This document shows, one piece after another, positions 22,956 to 33,677 of a stretch of DNA of 64,000 nt. Under the pieces are notes generated by a model that worked only from the letters and a program-made list of their open reading frames with translations, was not told the DNA's origin and searched no databases. The translations under genes and the position numbers were made by a program. Numbering within the stretch: position 1 is the stretch's first letter; each line of letters begins with the position of its first letter. The stretch comes from Elymus sibiricus (Eukaryota; Streptophyta; Magnoliopsida; Poales; Poaceae): contig CM077668.1 in assembly GCA_039707655.1 (NCBI GenBank), forward strand, positions 65,861,086 to 65,925,085. Reading direction: 5' to 3'.

Positions 22956-24277
22956 ACTCAAATGTATACGACGGACGGTAGACGCATATGTTCAAGTTTC
23001 TGCTTTTAAGCATAGGAGACAGCAACATTTACTGTAAAATTGAGTAGTAATCAGTAATCACTTGGATGGTCTTCTTTATCTCTGAAGATTAGTCAAAGAA
23101 AATTCAAAACGCATCATATGTGAAAATATGTGGTGATAAAAGAAACATGTCTGCAGTCTGATGTAATTTGTTCCTGAAAGTGAAACATAACAATATCATT
23201 GGTCTCTTATTTGTTCTAGTTTTTGGATTCCCTTTCCTTGTAATTCTCAGAAAATAAAGAAGTCATGCGTTAGTTATAGAACACAAAGACACTGTTGGCT
23301 GCATCTTTTATTGAGGAAGAAACTCATGTCCTACTTACGATAGTAATAGCACACTAGATATGATGACTCAATTACTAAAAGATATTCTCATGATTGTGTC
23401 TTGACCTCTGTTCCAATTTCCAGTATGAAATTTTGTAGCAGTACTACGGTAGTATGGTCTTTGAAATGGCTTTTCAGCAAGTGCACTTCCTGCTTACGCA
23501 TATATGACTGCTACCACATGTATAGTTACAAGTGCATATTTGATTCTTTGCTGGTTGAGGAACATCAAATGCAAATCTCTAAATTACAATAAGAACCTTA
23601 TTCCTGATGCCTTAGAACAGATTTGATTGCTTATCAATGAGTGCATAAATTTTTATAGTAAGCCATATGATATGCTAGTGCTAGCCTGACTGCGGTATGT
23701 TTTGTTAAGGATATCTTTTGTAACCTGTTTGCAGTACATCTTCTACTTTTTAGATCTTTGGGATCACAGGCCACTCACAAATTTGAACAAATTCTCATTT
23801 TCTAAGATTGCTCAAGCATTAGTTCTTTTGCAGGGACTAAGGAAGAAAGTAGCAAGTCCACAAGTTGATCTAAGATGTTCTAGTGATTGCTTTTGTTCAT
23901 GACATGGTTGACCCATTTTGTTCATATGGAAGTTGATGTCTGCTTGGGGATCTAAGACTTGGTCTTTTTCATAATCTGTTGTACTGTACTACTCAAGTGA
24001 TCGAACATTTGGTCCCTTAGGAACTTGGCCATCATACTTTGTAACAGTCCGTGGCCTAGATGTTGACTTGTGTATTTCCTTAATTGTTGTAGCTAACTTG
24101 AGTGAATAAAACTAATGAATCTTCTATATATGTTGAATGAACGCATTGATCAATGGTATAGAAGAGTGCAATTGTTTGTATATGTATTTGGTACTGAACA
24201 TGAAATGGATATTATGAATTTAATTTCATGTTAATATATGGTACATTTGCAATTGTGCCAAAATGTGGGCCGTGACA
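22956..24277. other. Unrecognised interior of element E
   Basis: About 1.3 kb with no ORF longer than 66 codons and no family I recognise. Composition is like plant introns or UTRs (T-rich tracts, several TTGCAG and GTAAG-like sites), so a captured host gene fragment is possible. Confidence 0.35.
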
Positions 24278-24634
24278 GCAAGTCTGTCGGCAGAAGTATT
24301 GGACGTCACATTATGTGTCGGCGTAGCACCTCGTCAGATGAACTATCGCCATATCAATGGACATCGCAATATTTGTCGCCATAGCTCACTGTCAGATAAT
24401 CTGTCGGCATATAAACGTTTGTCACTATAGAAATGTTTGTCGGCGTAGAGCTCACAAACGCTGTCATACTTTCTGTCGGCATAGATTTATCTGTCGGCAA
24501 AGACCTTTCCCGGCTGGACTATAGGAGACAGCTCCTTTCTGTCGAGAAAGGTATTTGCCGACACTAAATGTGTCGCCTTAAGTGTCTTATGCCGACAGAT
24601 TGTTTGACGCTGTTTTGACTGTCATGGTGTAGTG
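24278..24634. repeat. Subterminal repeats of element E
   Basis: At least eight variants of CTGTCGGCATAG in direct and inverted orientation (for example CTGTCGGCAGAAG, TGTCGGCGTAGAG, ATGCCGACAG), ending with the TIR. Confidence 0.85.
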
Positions 24635-25641
24635 GATTCGGTCCAAGGTAGAATAACATGCCCGATGTGCTCTTCCGGTCATCCACATCACCTGCCATGT
24701 TGCTATCTGAGTATCCATGAAGGACCAAACCTTCCTTTCCCTCTCTGTACATGACATGACTTACGATCCACCAAATATCTAAGGCTTCCCACAATGCTTT
24801 TATATGTTGTGGTGTCCACCGACGGATTTGAGCTAATCTTGCTCTACTTGTGACGTGCCTTCTTGAGCTTGTAAACTTTGTCTTCTTCGCCTTTCCTCTC
24901 GTAGCCGAGGTCTTGTTCGACATACACTTCTTCTGTGAGATCTCTGTTGAGGAAAGTGGATTTAACATCCATATCATAAAGCTTCCAATCATCTTGTGCT
25001 GCCAAAGCTAGGAGCATCCTCACTGTCTCGAGTCGAGCAACCAGTGCAAACACCTCCTCATAGTTAAGTCCATGACATTGTACGTAGACCTTTGCAATGA
25101 GTCTTGCCTTGTACTTCACAATAGCACCCTTCGTGTCCTTCTTTAACTTGTAAACCCAGTTCAAACCTATGGCCTTATGATTCGAATATCAGGTTACCAA
25201 AGTCCACGAGCCATTGGTCTCAATCACCTTCATCTCCTTGTCCATGGCGTGCGTCCACCTAGGACTTGTCTGCCGGAGTACTCAAGCGTAACTGGCTTTG
25301 CGTACTTGTAGACTTTCTTATGGGTCTTATAGCGATGAGGCATGAAGGAGTCCGTTGTGGCTTCCGAAGGAGGAAACACAAGTGTGTCAGAGTCGATGCA
25401 CTTGAGGAAGACGACAAAGTCTGTCGGGTCATCGGCATCCGTGCCATCATGACCATGAGCATTATCTTGATTGTGGTCGTCACTATGCGCCTCATTGGTG
25501 TCGTCAAGATCTCCGCCCGTGTCGTTTGTGTCATTGTCGCTATCACCTTGCGATTCATGCGCATCGTCGTCGGTGTCGGCTCCATGGTGATCCCTTCCAT
25601 CGCGGTCACCTTGGTTGGTCAACTTGCCATCCACCTAGAAG
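24635..25641 (-). pseudogene. Copia pol fragment: linker, reverse transcriptase start and RNase H
   Basis: Minus-strand reading gives an acidic Asp/His-rich linker (about 25610-25370), the conserved WVYKLKKDTKGAIVKYKARL block (about 25160-25100), DWKLYDMDVKSTFLN (about 24990-24950), and then RNase H with GYSDSNMAGDVDDRKSTSGM (about 24720-24660), ending at FYLGPN where CACTA element E cuts. The RT catalytic YVDD region is missing between about 24840 and 24780, and frames change, so the gene was deleted and shifted before or after the insertions. Confidence 0.85.
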
Positions 25642-25990
25642 CAGTGGCGGAGCCAGGATTGGCTGACGCCCCAGGCGAGAAACTAAGGGCTAAAAACTAC
25701 CCCCAAAAAACTCCAGGTTCAAGGCATACAAAAGTCAATCTATGTAGCATAACTAATAATAAACCAAACATAATATTCAATGGCAGCATTTGTTCCATGA
25801 TGGGTCAATTAAAAAGCAAGACAAATCAATAAACAATATGTAGCATATATAGATGATACAAAAGATTGATACCAAATCAAACGATTGGTTGATCTGAGCC
25901 TCCCATGACTACATCTTCAATAGCAGAAGAAGCAAAACCTTTAATGATAAATTTTGAAATGCAAATCAGTGCATAATATAGCAGGTAAAA

Positions 25991-26765
25991 CTAGTTAATG
26001 ACAGATGCAAAATGTGAAAACTTACATCTAGGACGAGGCAAAACGCCTTTGCGTGTGCGATAACCTTGAAATCGCTCGATGATCTTTGATTCTTCAATAC
26101 TAACAAATACATCTCGCTCAATGTAACATACCATTCTATGATTCATCCAATCATCGCCCATTTTGTTCCTCAATCCAGTCTTGATAATGCTCATTGCTGA
26201 GAATGCCCTTTCCACTGTTGCGGTTGCAACAGGTAAAATCAATGCTAACTCAACAAGATGGTAAACCAAGGGAAAAGTTGTGTGCATATCACTTATAACC
26301 ATATTCATGGCAAGATGACCAAGGTCATTGCAATTCATCAAATGTGGATCGGCTCTTGCTTCCCGAATGAATGAGTCTAGTTGGTTTCTGAGAACAAAAG
26401 TAACTTCATATGTACAGAAGTAAGCAGCATATATATTAGCAAGATCTACTAGCTTGTCTTCATTATAATTGGCAAATGAATTCTTGGGATCAAGACAAGC
26501 AATGCATCTCAACAATTGAGTAGACCTTTTAGTAAAGCAGTTGTTTAACTGCACAATAAGTTGATCATGCAACACATTGAATATTTCATTTTTGAAATGA
26601 TGGTTGTAAGTTACCAATTGCCCACCCCAAGTCCTTGAACACCCATTAACAGTTCTTGTATCTTCCATATTTGGCACTACAATGTTGTATTTGACACAAA
26701 AGTCTGTTACCTCTTTAAAGAGCTCATCCCAACCATTCTGCCTTATCTCTTGAATATCCTCCAAT
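25991..26765 (-). pseudogene. hAT transposase, C-terminal half with dimerisation domain
   Basis: An open frame of 257 codons ending at 25991, cut upstream by element B at 26766. The end carries the hAT C-terminal dimerisation signature (LALILPVATATVERAFSAMS, then IIKTGLRNKMGDDWMNHRMV). The upstream part resembles the transposases with a DUF4371 domain related to zinc-finger MYM-type proteins. The N-terminal piece lies at 32463-33100 on the same strand, across element B. The remaining C-terminal frame has no stop, which suggests the hAT was relatively intact when B inserted. Confidence 0.85.
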
Positions 26766-27095
26766 CACTACTGGAATCAGCAAATTTGCCGTCTGCCAGT
26801 TCTTTGCCGTCAGCTGGCGGACGGCAAAGAAGCTCTTTGCCATCCGTTTCCAGAAAACAGACGGCAAAGAACTAGCTGACGGCAAAGAAGCTCTTTGCCA
26901 TCAGCCACACCTTTGCCGTCTGCTAGCGGATGGCAAAGAAACTTTGCCGTCCGTCAGCAGACGGCAAAGAGGGAGGTGGGCCCACTAACGACCTGCTTAC
27001 AAAAAACCCTAACGGCCCCCCTCTTTGCCGTCTGCTAGTAGACGGCAAAGAGTAAAAAGGCAGACGGCAAAGGCGGGGCAGACGGCAAAGAATTG
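26766..27095 (+). repeat. 5' subterminal TTTGCCGTCTGC repeats of element B
   Basis: About a dozen direct and inverted copies of CTTTGCCGTCTGCTAGC / AGACGGCAAAG follow the TIR. They are the likely binding sites for the element's TNPA-like protein. Confidence 0.9.
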
Positions 27096-27600
27096 AGTTA
27101 ACTAACGGCAATGCCCACCCTGCCCCTCTCTCTCTGTTTCTCTCCCTCTCCTCCCCGACGACCACCGCACGCGCGCCGCCCCCACCACCCGCCGCAGCCC
27201 CACCACCCCGCCCCTCTCTCTCTCTCCCCGGCGCCCCCGACGCCCCACCGCCACCGCCCCCGCCGCGCCACCCGCCGCCCCCGACGCCCCACCGCCCCGT
27301 CCCCCATCCCCTCTCTCTCCACTACTCTCTTGCGCGCGCCGCCATCCCCATCTCGCGCCGCCACCCCGCCCCGTGCCGCCATCCCCGTCCGCCGGCGCCA
27401 CCCTGTCCCCGCGCGTCGCCCTCCTCCAACGCCGCCACCCCCTACCTCCTCCAGCCCACCGCCGCCGCCGCCGGCCTCCTCCACCTACACCGCCGGCATC
27501 GGCCTCCTCCACCTCCACCAACGCCGGCTTCCACCTCCCCCACTCCGGTTAGCCCCCTCCCCTTCTCTATTTTTTCATTTTTTTTATCTGTTTTAGTAAT
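27096..27600 (+). other. C-rich leader region of element B
   Basis: CCGCCACC-rich low complexity (27120-27545), open in several frames by composition only. It probably contains the promoter and untranslated leader of the B gene. No protein is called. Confidence 0.4.
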
Positions 27601-27764
27601 TTTTGTGTTCTGTTTTAGTATTAGTTAAATCTAGTTTAGTTGTAGTTAGGTTAATTAGTTGTAGTTAGTTGTAGAAGATGTAAAAAATGTAGTTTAGTTG
27701 TAGTTAGTAAGATTTTAGGAATTAGGGTTACTTAGCTTATTTAGTTAGGTCTAGCATTAGTTAA

Positions 27765-28022
27765 AGGAGAGGAGGAGAAGAAGAAGAGGAGGAGGAGAAG
27801 AGGAGAGGAGGAGAAGAAGAAGAGGAGGAGGAGAAGAAAAAAAGAAGAAGAAGAAGAAGAAGAAGAAAAAGAGGAGAGGAGGAGGAGAAGAAGAAGAAGA
27901 AGAAGAAGAAGAAGAAGAAGAAGAAGAAGAAGAAGAAGAAGAAGAAGAAAAGGAAGAAAAGGAAGAAGAGGAAGAAGAAGAAAAGGAAAAAGAGGAAAAA
28001 AAGAAGAAGAGGGGAAGAAGAA
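27765..28022 (+). repeat. (GAA/GGA)n microsatellite
   Basis: Nearly pure AAG/AGG trinucleotide tract of about 250 bp; it produces artificial poly-Ser/Phe/Leu frames on the minus strand. Confidence 0.95.
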
Positions 28023-28029
28023 GAAAACG

Positions 28030-28290
28030 ACACCCCGAAACCCCGACCCGACCCCGACACGGCACCCCGACCCCGACACGGCACCCCGACACCCCAACAG
28101 CCCGACCCCGACACGGCACCCCGACCCCGACCCCGACACCCCGACCCCGACACGGCACCCCGACACCCTGATAGCCCGACACCCCGACACCCCGACACCT
28201 CGACACCCCTAAACCACGACACCCAGACACGACACCCCCGACACGACACCCCGACACCCCGATACCCAGACACGACACCCCCGACACCTC
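28030..28290 (+). repeat. CGACACCC minisatellite
   Basis: Irregular array of CCCCGACACGGCA and CCCCGACA units of about 6-16 bp. It may have grown by slippage. It lies in the intron or leader upstream of the first coding exon of the B gene. Confidence 0.9.
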
Positions 28291-30879
28291 TTCGGCCTCC
28301 TATTGATGAAACTTGCCGGTCTTCGTGCCGATGAAACTTGCTAGTTATTAGGTATTCAATTTTTTTATGTTGTACTAATTTCGTTTACTCTTTGTCATTG
28401 CAGGTGTTGACAGATGGTGGGCGCGGGTCGAGAGCGCTCCAATCCTCCTTCCTCGGCGCATGCTGGGAGGGGTGCTATTATTCCGCCCGAGCACCTCCGG
28501 AGAGCGCTGGTACACAGTATGCAGACACCGGAGGGCGCTCCTTCTTCGGCCGGGAGAGGTCGGGGGAAGACGAAGAGGGGTGCTAGAGGTGGACGTGGCG
28601 GCGGGAGAGGTAGGAAGGCTGCTGTGCCTTCCTCGCCGCCACCCCTAGCTGATTCTCCCGACCACAGGAGTGCTCCGTCTCAGGTGGACCCATCTGACTT
28701 GGACCCATCTCGGACTCCGGTCCACGAGCCTCGGGCCGACGAGCCTCGGGTCGCCGAGCCTTCGTCCCAGGAGACTCCGGTCCCAGAGTCTTCGTCCCAG
28801 GAGACTCCGGTCCCAGAGTCTTCGTCCCAGGAGACTCCGGTCCCAGAGTCTTCGTCCCACGTGACTCCGGAGGCTAGTGGCCATGCTGATGGTGGCGAGG
28901 ACAGATTTTCTGAGGATAGCTATAGCGAGGGCGAGCTGGTTGAGGAGGGCAAGAAGGTCTACCAGCGTGGTGGTACAAAGCTCCCGCCCGTGCCGGCGAC
29001 CCGCGATCAGAGGTGGTTGATTGAGCCTAATGGGGAGAACTAAGTGCATTTACTCTTTTTTAACCTTTTGCCTTCATGTTTCTTCAAATTAATATCTAAT
29101 GTGTTGGCCTTGTCATACTGCAGGGGTTGGAAACACGCCCCTGGTGTCCGCAGGCACAACCAGGTCCTTGGTGTGCTTCTTCGGCACCACTTCCCGGGGT
29201 GGGTCACGTTGCCCGGGGAGGGTGAGGTTCGACAGCTAGGACTGAGCTGGGAGCTGTACGTGGCTGCCCCGGCCCCGCCGGAGGATAGGGTCGATGGTGT
29301 CTTGTGCGAGACGGTGGCCGACATTGTGATCCGGCGGTTTTGGGTAATTTCTCCTTTACAGAATTAAAAATCAACAGCACCTGGTGATTGTACTAATCAG
29401 TGTTGTCTTGTTTGATTGCAGACCTTCTACAGGTGTCTTGAGGAACACGAGGCGGACGCGGCTATTGTTCTCGTAGCCGAGTGCAAGCGCCTATTTCAGA
29501 ACTTACGACACGAGGCTCGGGTGCAAGCTGTTCGAGACTAGTACGCCTCGACTAACATTAAGAGGGCCAAGAAGAAGTGCCGCTCCAAGTTTCTGAGTAA
29601 GGAGAAGTACATGAAGGTAATTACCTATTGTTAAGGCCTTGTACTTAGTTTCCTTGATTTGATTCGTAGGCATAGCGCTGAAATTTCTCTTGTCTAACTT
29701 AGGTGCCCCCGAGATGGTGTGCGGATAGGATGGACTGTTGGGAGGCGTTGGTGGATGAGTGGTGCTCTTCCCACTGGCTAACCGTCCACAACAAGGCCAA
29801 GGATAATCGTGCCCAAATGAAAGGTGTGCCACACCATCAAGGGAGCTCCGACCTGTTTGAGTTCGGGGATCACTGGGTATGTGGTTTGCTTCATGATTCA
29901 TGCAATTTCATTCTTCATGCTAGCTTGAGCCCTTAACTAATATTATGTTCCTCTCTTTTAGGCGCGACACAACAAGAAGGAGGTGCCACCGCTGTTCGAC
30001 CTCTATGCCATGGCCCATACTGCCCCGTACAAGAAGGCCAAGGCATTCTCTGAGGATGACCTCGATAATCCAGAGAGCTTCAGCAACATCTCCTCCCACA
30101 ACAAGCTCGTGAGGTACAGAGATGAGGGGAGGAGGAGGAAAGGGGAGGACTTCAACCCAAGCTAGAGTCCTTTTGATCCAGAGCTCGTGATGATATCTAG
30201 TGGCGGGAGGCCCCATGGCTCGATAGCCATTGGGGATGGACTGATATGTTGTCCTAGAACTCTACCGGAGATCAAGAAGCGCCAGACGAGCTCCGATCCT
30301 GAGATAAGGCCTCGTCCACGGCCAATGGAGCTCGCCATCGAGGCTAGGGCCCAGGAGCTTCTGGCGGAGGCAAACAGGCAGGCGGCAGAGAGGGAGAGGG
30401 ACATGGAGGAGAGGACGGCTAGGCTGGTGGAGGAGGAGAGGAACCGGAACGACGCGTCTCACCGGGCCCTATACGAGCTCCTCGTGGTAAGTTTCTCCTG
30501 CATATTAGCCAAATCATGCACGTAATGTTCGTTTCATCACTAACTAATATGACTGACTCGTGAAAACAAAATGTGCAGACCGTGTGCCAGAACAACGGTC
30601 AGACCCCTCCGCCGATGCCTCAGATTGGTATAGCGCCCACGGTGAGTTTCATTTGAATGGTCATTAGTTACTAGTATTCACATTTGAGTTGCATCATGCT
30701 AACGAGACATTGCAAATGATATTTGGTGTAGCATGCCTCCCGACAAGCATCGACCGATCCTTCTCCGTCTGGCGCAACCCCGACCGGTCCTTCTCCGTCT
30801 CACACTGGCGCAAGCCCGACCGGTCCTTCACCTCCGTGATGATGGTAAGTTTTCCCAAGCGTTTTGCTTAACAAATGCA

Positions 30880-31430
30880 TACTTAGCTTAAGAAATGACC
30901 TATTTAGCTCCAAAATGACCTATACTTAGCTTATTTTCCTCGAAAATGACATAATAACCTTACTTAGCTCCAAAATGACATATTTTACCTAGGATAGCTA
31001 TAAAATGACCTATACTTAGCATTTTTCCCTCCAAAATGACTTAATATGCTTAGTTAGCTAAAAAATGGCATAACTACCTAGGATAGCTCAATAATGATCT
31101 ATACTTAGCTTAGCTAGTTCATTTATGACATAATTAGCTTACTTAGGTAAAAAATGGCATAATAACCTTGGTTTAGCTCCAAACTGTCATATCATTAGTT
31201 TATTTTCCTCCAAAATGACAAAATAACCTTACCTAGCTCCAAAATGACCGATTTTAACTAGGAAAGCTCAAAAATGACCTACACTTACCATTTTGTCCTC
31301 CAAAATGAATAAATATGCTTAGTTAGCTCAAAAATGGCATAACTACCTAGGTTAGCTCAAAAATGACCTACACTTAGCATTTTTACCTAGCTTAGCTAAA
31401 AAATGGCATAATTACCTAAGTTACCTTCGT
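30880..31430 (+). repeat. Minisatellite of TTAGCTCCAAAATGACCTA units
   Basis: About 20 degenerate copies of a 22-30 nt unit TTAGCTCAAAAATGACCTAC. They sit in the last intron or 3' part of the B gene. The spacing is irregular, unlike a CRISPR array. Confidence 0.85.
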
Positions 31431-31431
31431 T

Positions 31432-31627
31432 ACAAGAAGAAGAAGATAAAGAAGAGGAGAAAAAGAAAGAGAAGAAAAATTCTTCTTCTTCTACTTCTAC
31501 TTCTTCTTCTTCTTCTTCTTCTAACTTTCTTCTTCTACTTTCTTCTTCTTCTTCTTCTTCTTCTTCTTCTTCTAACTTTCTTCTTCTAACTTTCTTCTTC
31601 TACTTCTACTTCTTCTTCTTCTACTTC

Positions 31628-31659
<32 letters not shown>

Positions 31660-31674
31660 CTAACTTTCTTCTTT
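31432..31674 (+). repeat. (CTT)n microsatellite
   Basis: Long CTT/CTA tract preceded by a short GAA tract (31432-31478), which together can fold back. Confidence 0.95.
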
Positions 31675-32027
31675 CCCAATTTGCAGATTTGCTTTAGATC
31701 ACGGAAGCTTGTGTTGATGGAGTCTACTCTTCTCCTTGTCCTTCCTTTTTTTTTTGATATTGTAGGATGAACAATGTGAAACTTGCTACCTATATATGTA
31801 TGTATGGATGAAACCATTGTATGCTTGTTGTTGGATATATGTTGGCTATATATATATGTTGCATATGGACTTTTGAGTTGGTATGTATATGTGTTGGATG
31901 ATCATATCCATATGGCAGGGATATGTATGCTTGTTGAAAGTATTTTCAAATGTATATATATATATATATATATCTGTGAAATTTATTGAATTTAAGAAAA
32001 AACAGAAAAAACAGGGGTAGTACAGGC
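31675..32027 (+). other. AT-rich 3' noncoding DNA of element B
   Basis: Contains TATATG repeats (31790-31975) and no supported gene. Confidence 0.5.
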
Positions 32028-32459
32028 ACTTTGCCGTCCGCTGGCAGACGGCAAAGAGTTTTGCCGTCTGCCAGCAGACGGCAAAGCTGCCATGTGGCAG
32101 CTACCTGTGCAACCTGGGGGGCACTGGGCTGGCCTATGTGGTTGCTTTGCCGTCTGCTGGCAGACGGCAAAGAACTTTGCATCTTTGCCGTCAGCCAGCA
32201 GACGGCAAAGCACGCCGTTAACCCCTTAACGGACGTAAGCTGCCACGTGTGCCGTCCATGCCCTTTGCCGTCTGCTGGCAGACGGCAAAGACCTTTGCCT
32301 CTTTGCCGTCGGCCAGCAGACGGCAAAGTGGCCTTTACCGGACCTTGTTCAGCCGGATGTGGTGCCGTCTACTGGCTGACGGCAAAGACCTTTGCCGTCT
32401 GCAATTCATGCCTTTGCCGTCAGCCATGGCAGACGGCAAAGTTGCTGATTCTAGTAGTG
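32028..32459 (+). repeat. 3' subterminal TTTGCCGTCTGC repeats and TIR of element B
   Basis: About ten paired CTTTGCCGTCTGCTGGC / CAGACGGCAAAG units, ending GATTCTAGTAGTG. Confidence 0.9.
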
Positions 32460-32462
32460 AAT

Positions 32463-33530
32463 GTGGTTTTAATCAATCCCACGGCACGTACAATATGTTG
32501 ATTTTTCAATTGCAAGCATTGACGAGATAACTACATAAGACAAAGGAGCATGCTTAATATAAAAAAAACTTTAAGAAAATACACCTACAAGGCTACAATA
32601 ACACACACATACAATACGAGCAAAGGTACTGGCCTCAAACACATAGCCATTTGCTCCTTCATAGATGCATCTCTGGACTCATCAACAAGTAATGCAAATT
32701 TACTATCTCCAATCTCATCAATAATGACTTTGGTGGTCTCTTTGGCACAAGCCTTGCATAAATCCAATTGTATCTCATGTGAAGTCAGTTTATGGTTATC
32801 TCCTGCATCATGGCAGAGGCATAACCTGTGCTATTGTGCACATGCACTAATGTATAAGTGGCTGCTTAATGTTGAGGAGCTGAACAAGCAAGAGATCATT
32901 CCACTACCGCTTCGGACAACAAATATAGATATCGATCCGAACAACTGTGACGATGGCTAGCCGCGGAACATTTTAAGAGGACACACATGCATACAGCATA
33001 GCAACAGCTCTCTTCTAGCACCACAGTTGGCAATACCCCGACTCTGTATTGATCGACCAAGGTAACAAATTGGCCATAACCCATAAGAAAACATGTTTTT
33101 CAGACTAATCACGCAATCAAGTCCCCCCTGTGCTTACGTCAAGCCAGTCTGAGTTTAGCAGTTAGAAACAAAAATTGGTATTTGCAATTGGAAGAGCTAG
33201 GAACTAGAAACAAAAATTGAGTTTACCTTTGCTCTGCTGTCTGCTCTGTGCTGCGGCTCGGCTGACGACAAAGGCCGATGGGGTGGGTTGCGGCCGCCTC
33301 GCCGGACAGGACAGCAGCCCGCAGTGCCGCAGCAGCGCAACCTGATGCCGCAGAAGGGGATAGAAGGGGAAGGGACGGAGCTGGCCGACTGGGTGGGCAC
33401 GACGGCAGGCGGCGGCGGCGGGCGAAGCCGGCCGGCAGGGATGCGGGTCATGCAGACACGCAGCCACCTGACGCCTAGGGTTCGTCCAAGTCGGGGGAAT
33501 GGGCGGCGGGCGGCCGGTTGGTTCGTCCAA
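32463..33530 (-). pseudogene. hAT transposase, N-terminal remnant and 5' region
   Basis: Minus-strand frame LCKACAKETTKVIIDEIGDS followed by KFALLVDESRDASMKEQMA (about 32760-32650) matches the DUF4371 region of hAT transposases, including the DESRD motif. Frames break on both sides. From about 33200 to 33530 the sequence is GC-rich and looks like the 5' untranslated region. The pieces belong with 25991-26765 across element B. Confidence 0.7.
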
Positions 33531-33677
33531 GTCGATGCACTCTACGCAGGCAGGCAGGCAACAAAAGAGATGGGCCTCACATCCCAGACCGCCTTCGGTG
33601 TGCTACAGTGAACAAACGAGATGGGCCTCACGCCCCAGGCCGCCGCCCGGGCTGCCTCGGGCCTGTCTCCGCCCATG

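Larger units (their letters stand above)
22956..24634. mobile_element. Right end of CACTA element E
   Basis: The terminus ...GACTGTCATGGTGTAGTG ends at 24634, giving the inverted end CACTACACCATGACAGTC. It is preceded by many copies of TGTCGGCATAG and variants (24278-24600), the typical subterminal repeat structure. The rest (22956-24277) is AT-rich DNA without a recognised gene. The left part of the element is beyond the Gypsy insertion and outside the window, so orientation and coding content are unknown. After 24634 the sequence continues as Copia pol. Confidence 0.8.
28414..31700 (+). pseudogene. TNPA/PTTA-like gene of element B, with nonsense codons
   Basis: Exons inferred from splice sites: 28414-29043 (start MVGAGRERSNPPSS, a basic GRG-rich region, and a threefold [10 protein letters not shown] repeat at about 28760-28858), 29125-29342, 29422-29616, 29702-29877, 29962-30486, 30579-30641 and 30732-30843. 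Readable blocks include RCLEEHEADAAIVLVAECKR, KEKYMK and the charged coiled coil ARAQELLAEANRQAAERERD. The pattern fits the plant Ptta/En/Spm transposase family (DNA-binding accessory protein). Stops: TAA 29041-29043 (at an exon end), TAG 29539-29541 and TAG 30163-30165. The downstream end is unclear; no ULP1-type protease domain is present. Confidence 0.6.
26766..32459 (+). mobile_element. CACTA element B, non-autonomous derivative
   Basis: 5694 bp. TIRs CACTACTGGAATCAGCAAAT (26766) and CACTACTAGAATCAGCAACT (inverted, from 32459), with TSD AAT at 26763-26765 and 32460-32462. Both ends carry TTTGCCGTCTGC repeats. It holds one plus-strand TNPA-like gene with nonsense codons and four low-complexity tandem repeat blocks, but no TNP2, so it would need transposase in trans. 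It is inserted in the hAT transposase coding region. Confidence 0.95.
25642..33677 (-). mobile_element. hAT element, split by CACTA element B
   Basis: Left TIR CAGTGGCGGAGCCAGGATT at 25642; right end CCTGTCTCCGCCCATG at 33662-33677, a degraded inverted copy. The 8-bp target duplication CCTAGAAG is perfect (25634-25641 and 33678-33685). Without element B the element is about 2.3 kb. It encodes a minus-strand transposase in two pieces (32463-33100 and 25991-26765). The flanks are Copia sequence on both sides. Confidence 0.92.

Noticed and set aside
25266..25832. 188-aa plus-strand hydrophobic ORF
   Set aside because: It is the antisense of the Copia acidic linker and runs across the hAT junction at 25642.
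27741..28287. Long minus-strand frames rich in Ser, Phe and Leu
   Set aside because: They are translations of the GAA/GGA microsatellite and the CGACACCC minisatellite; all frames are open by composition.
30880..31430. Regularly spaced repeats resembling a CRISPR array
   Set aside because: Units are degenerate and directly abutting with no unique spacers, in plant DNA with no cas genes; this is a minisatellite.
31986..32530. Arg/Ala-rich ORFs at the right end of element B
   Set aside because: Translations of the TTTGCCGTCTGC subterminal repeats.
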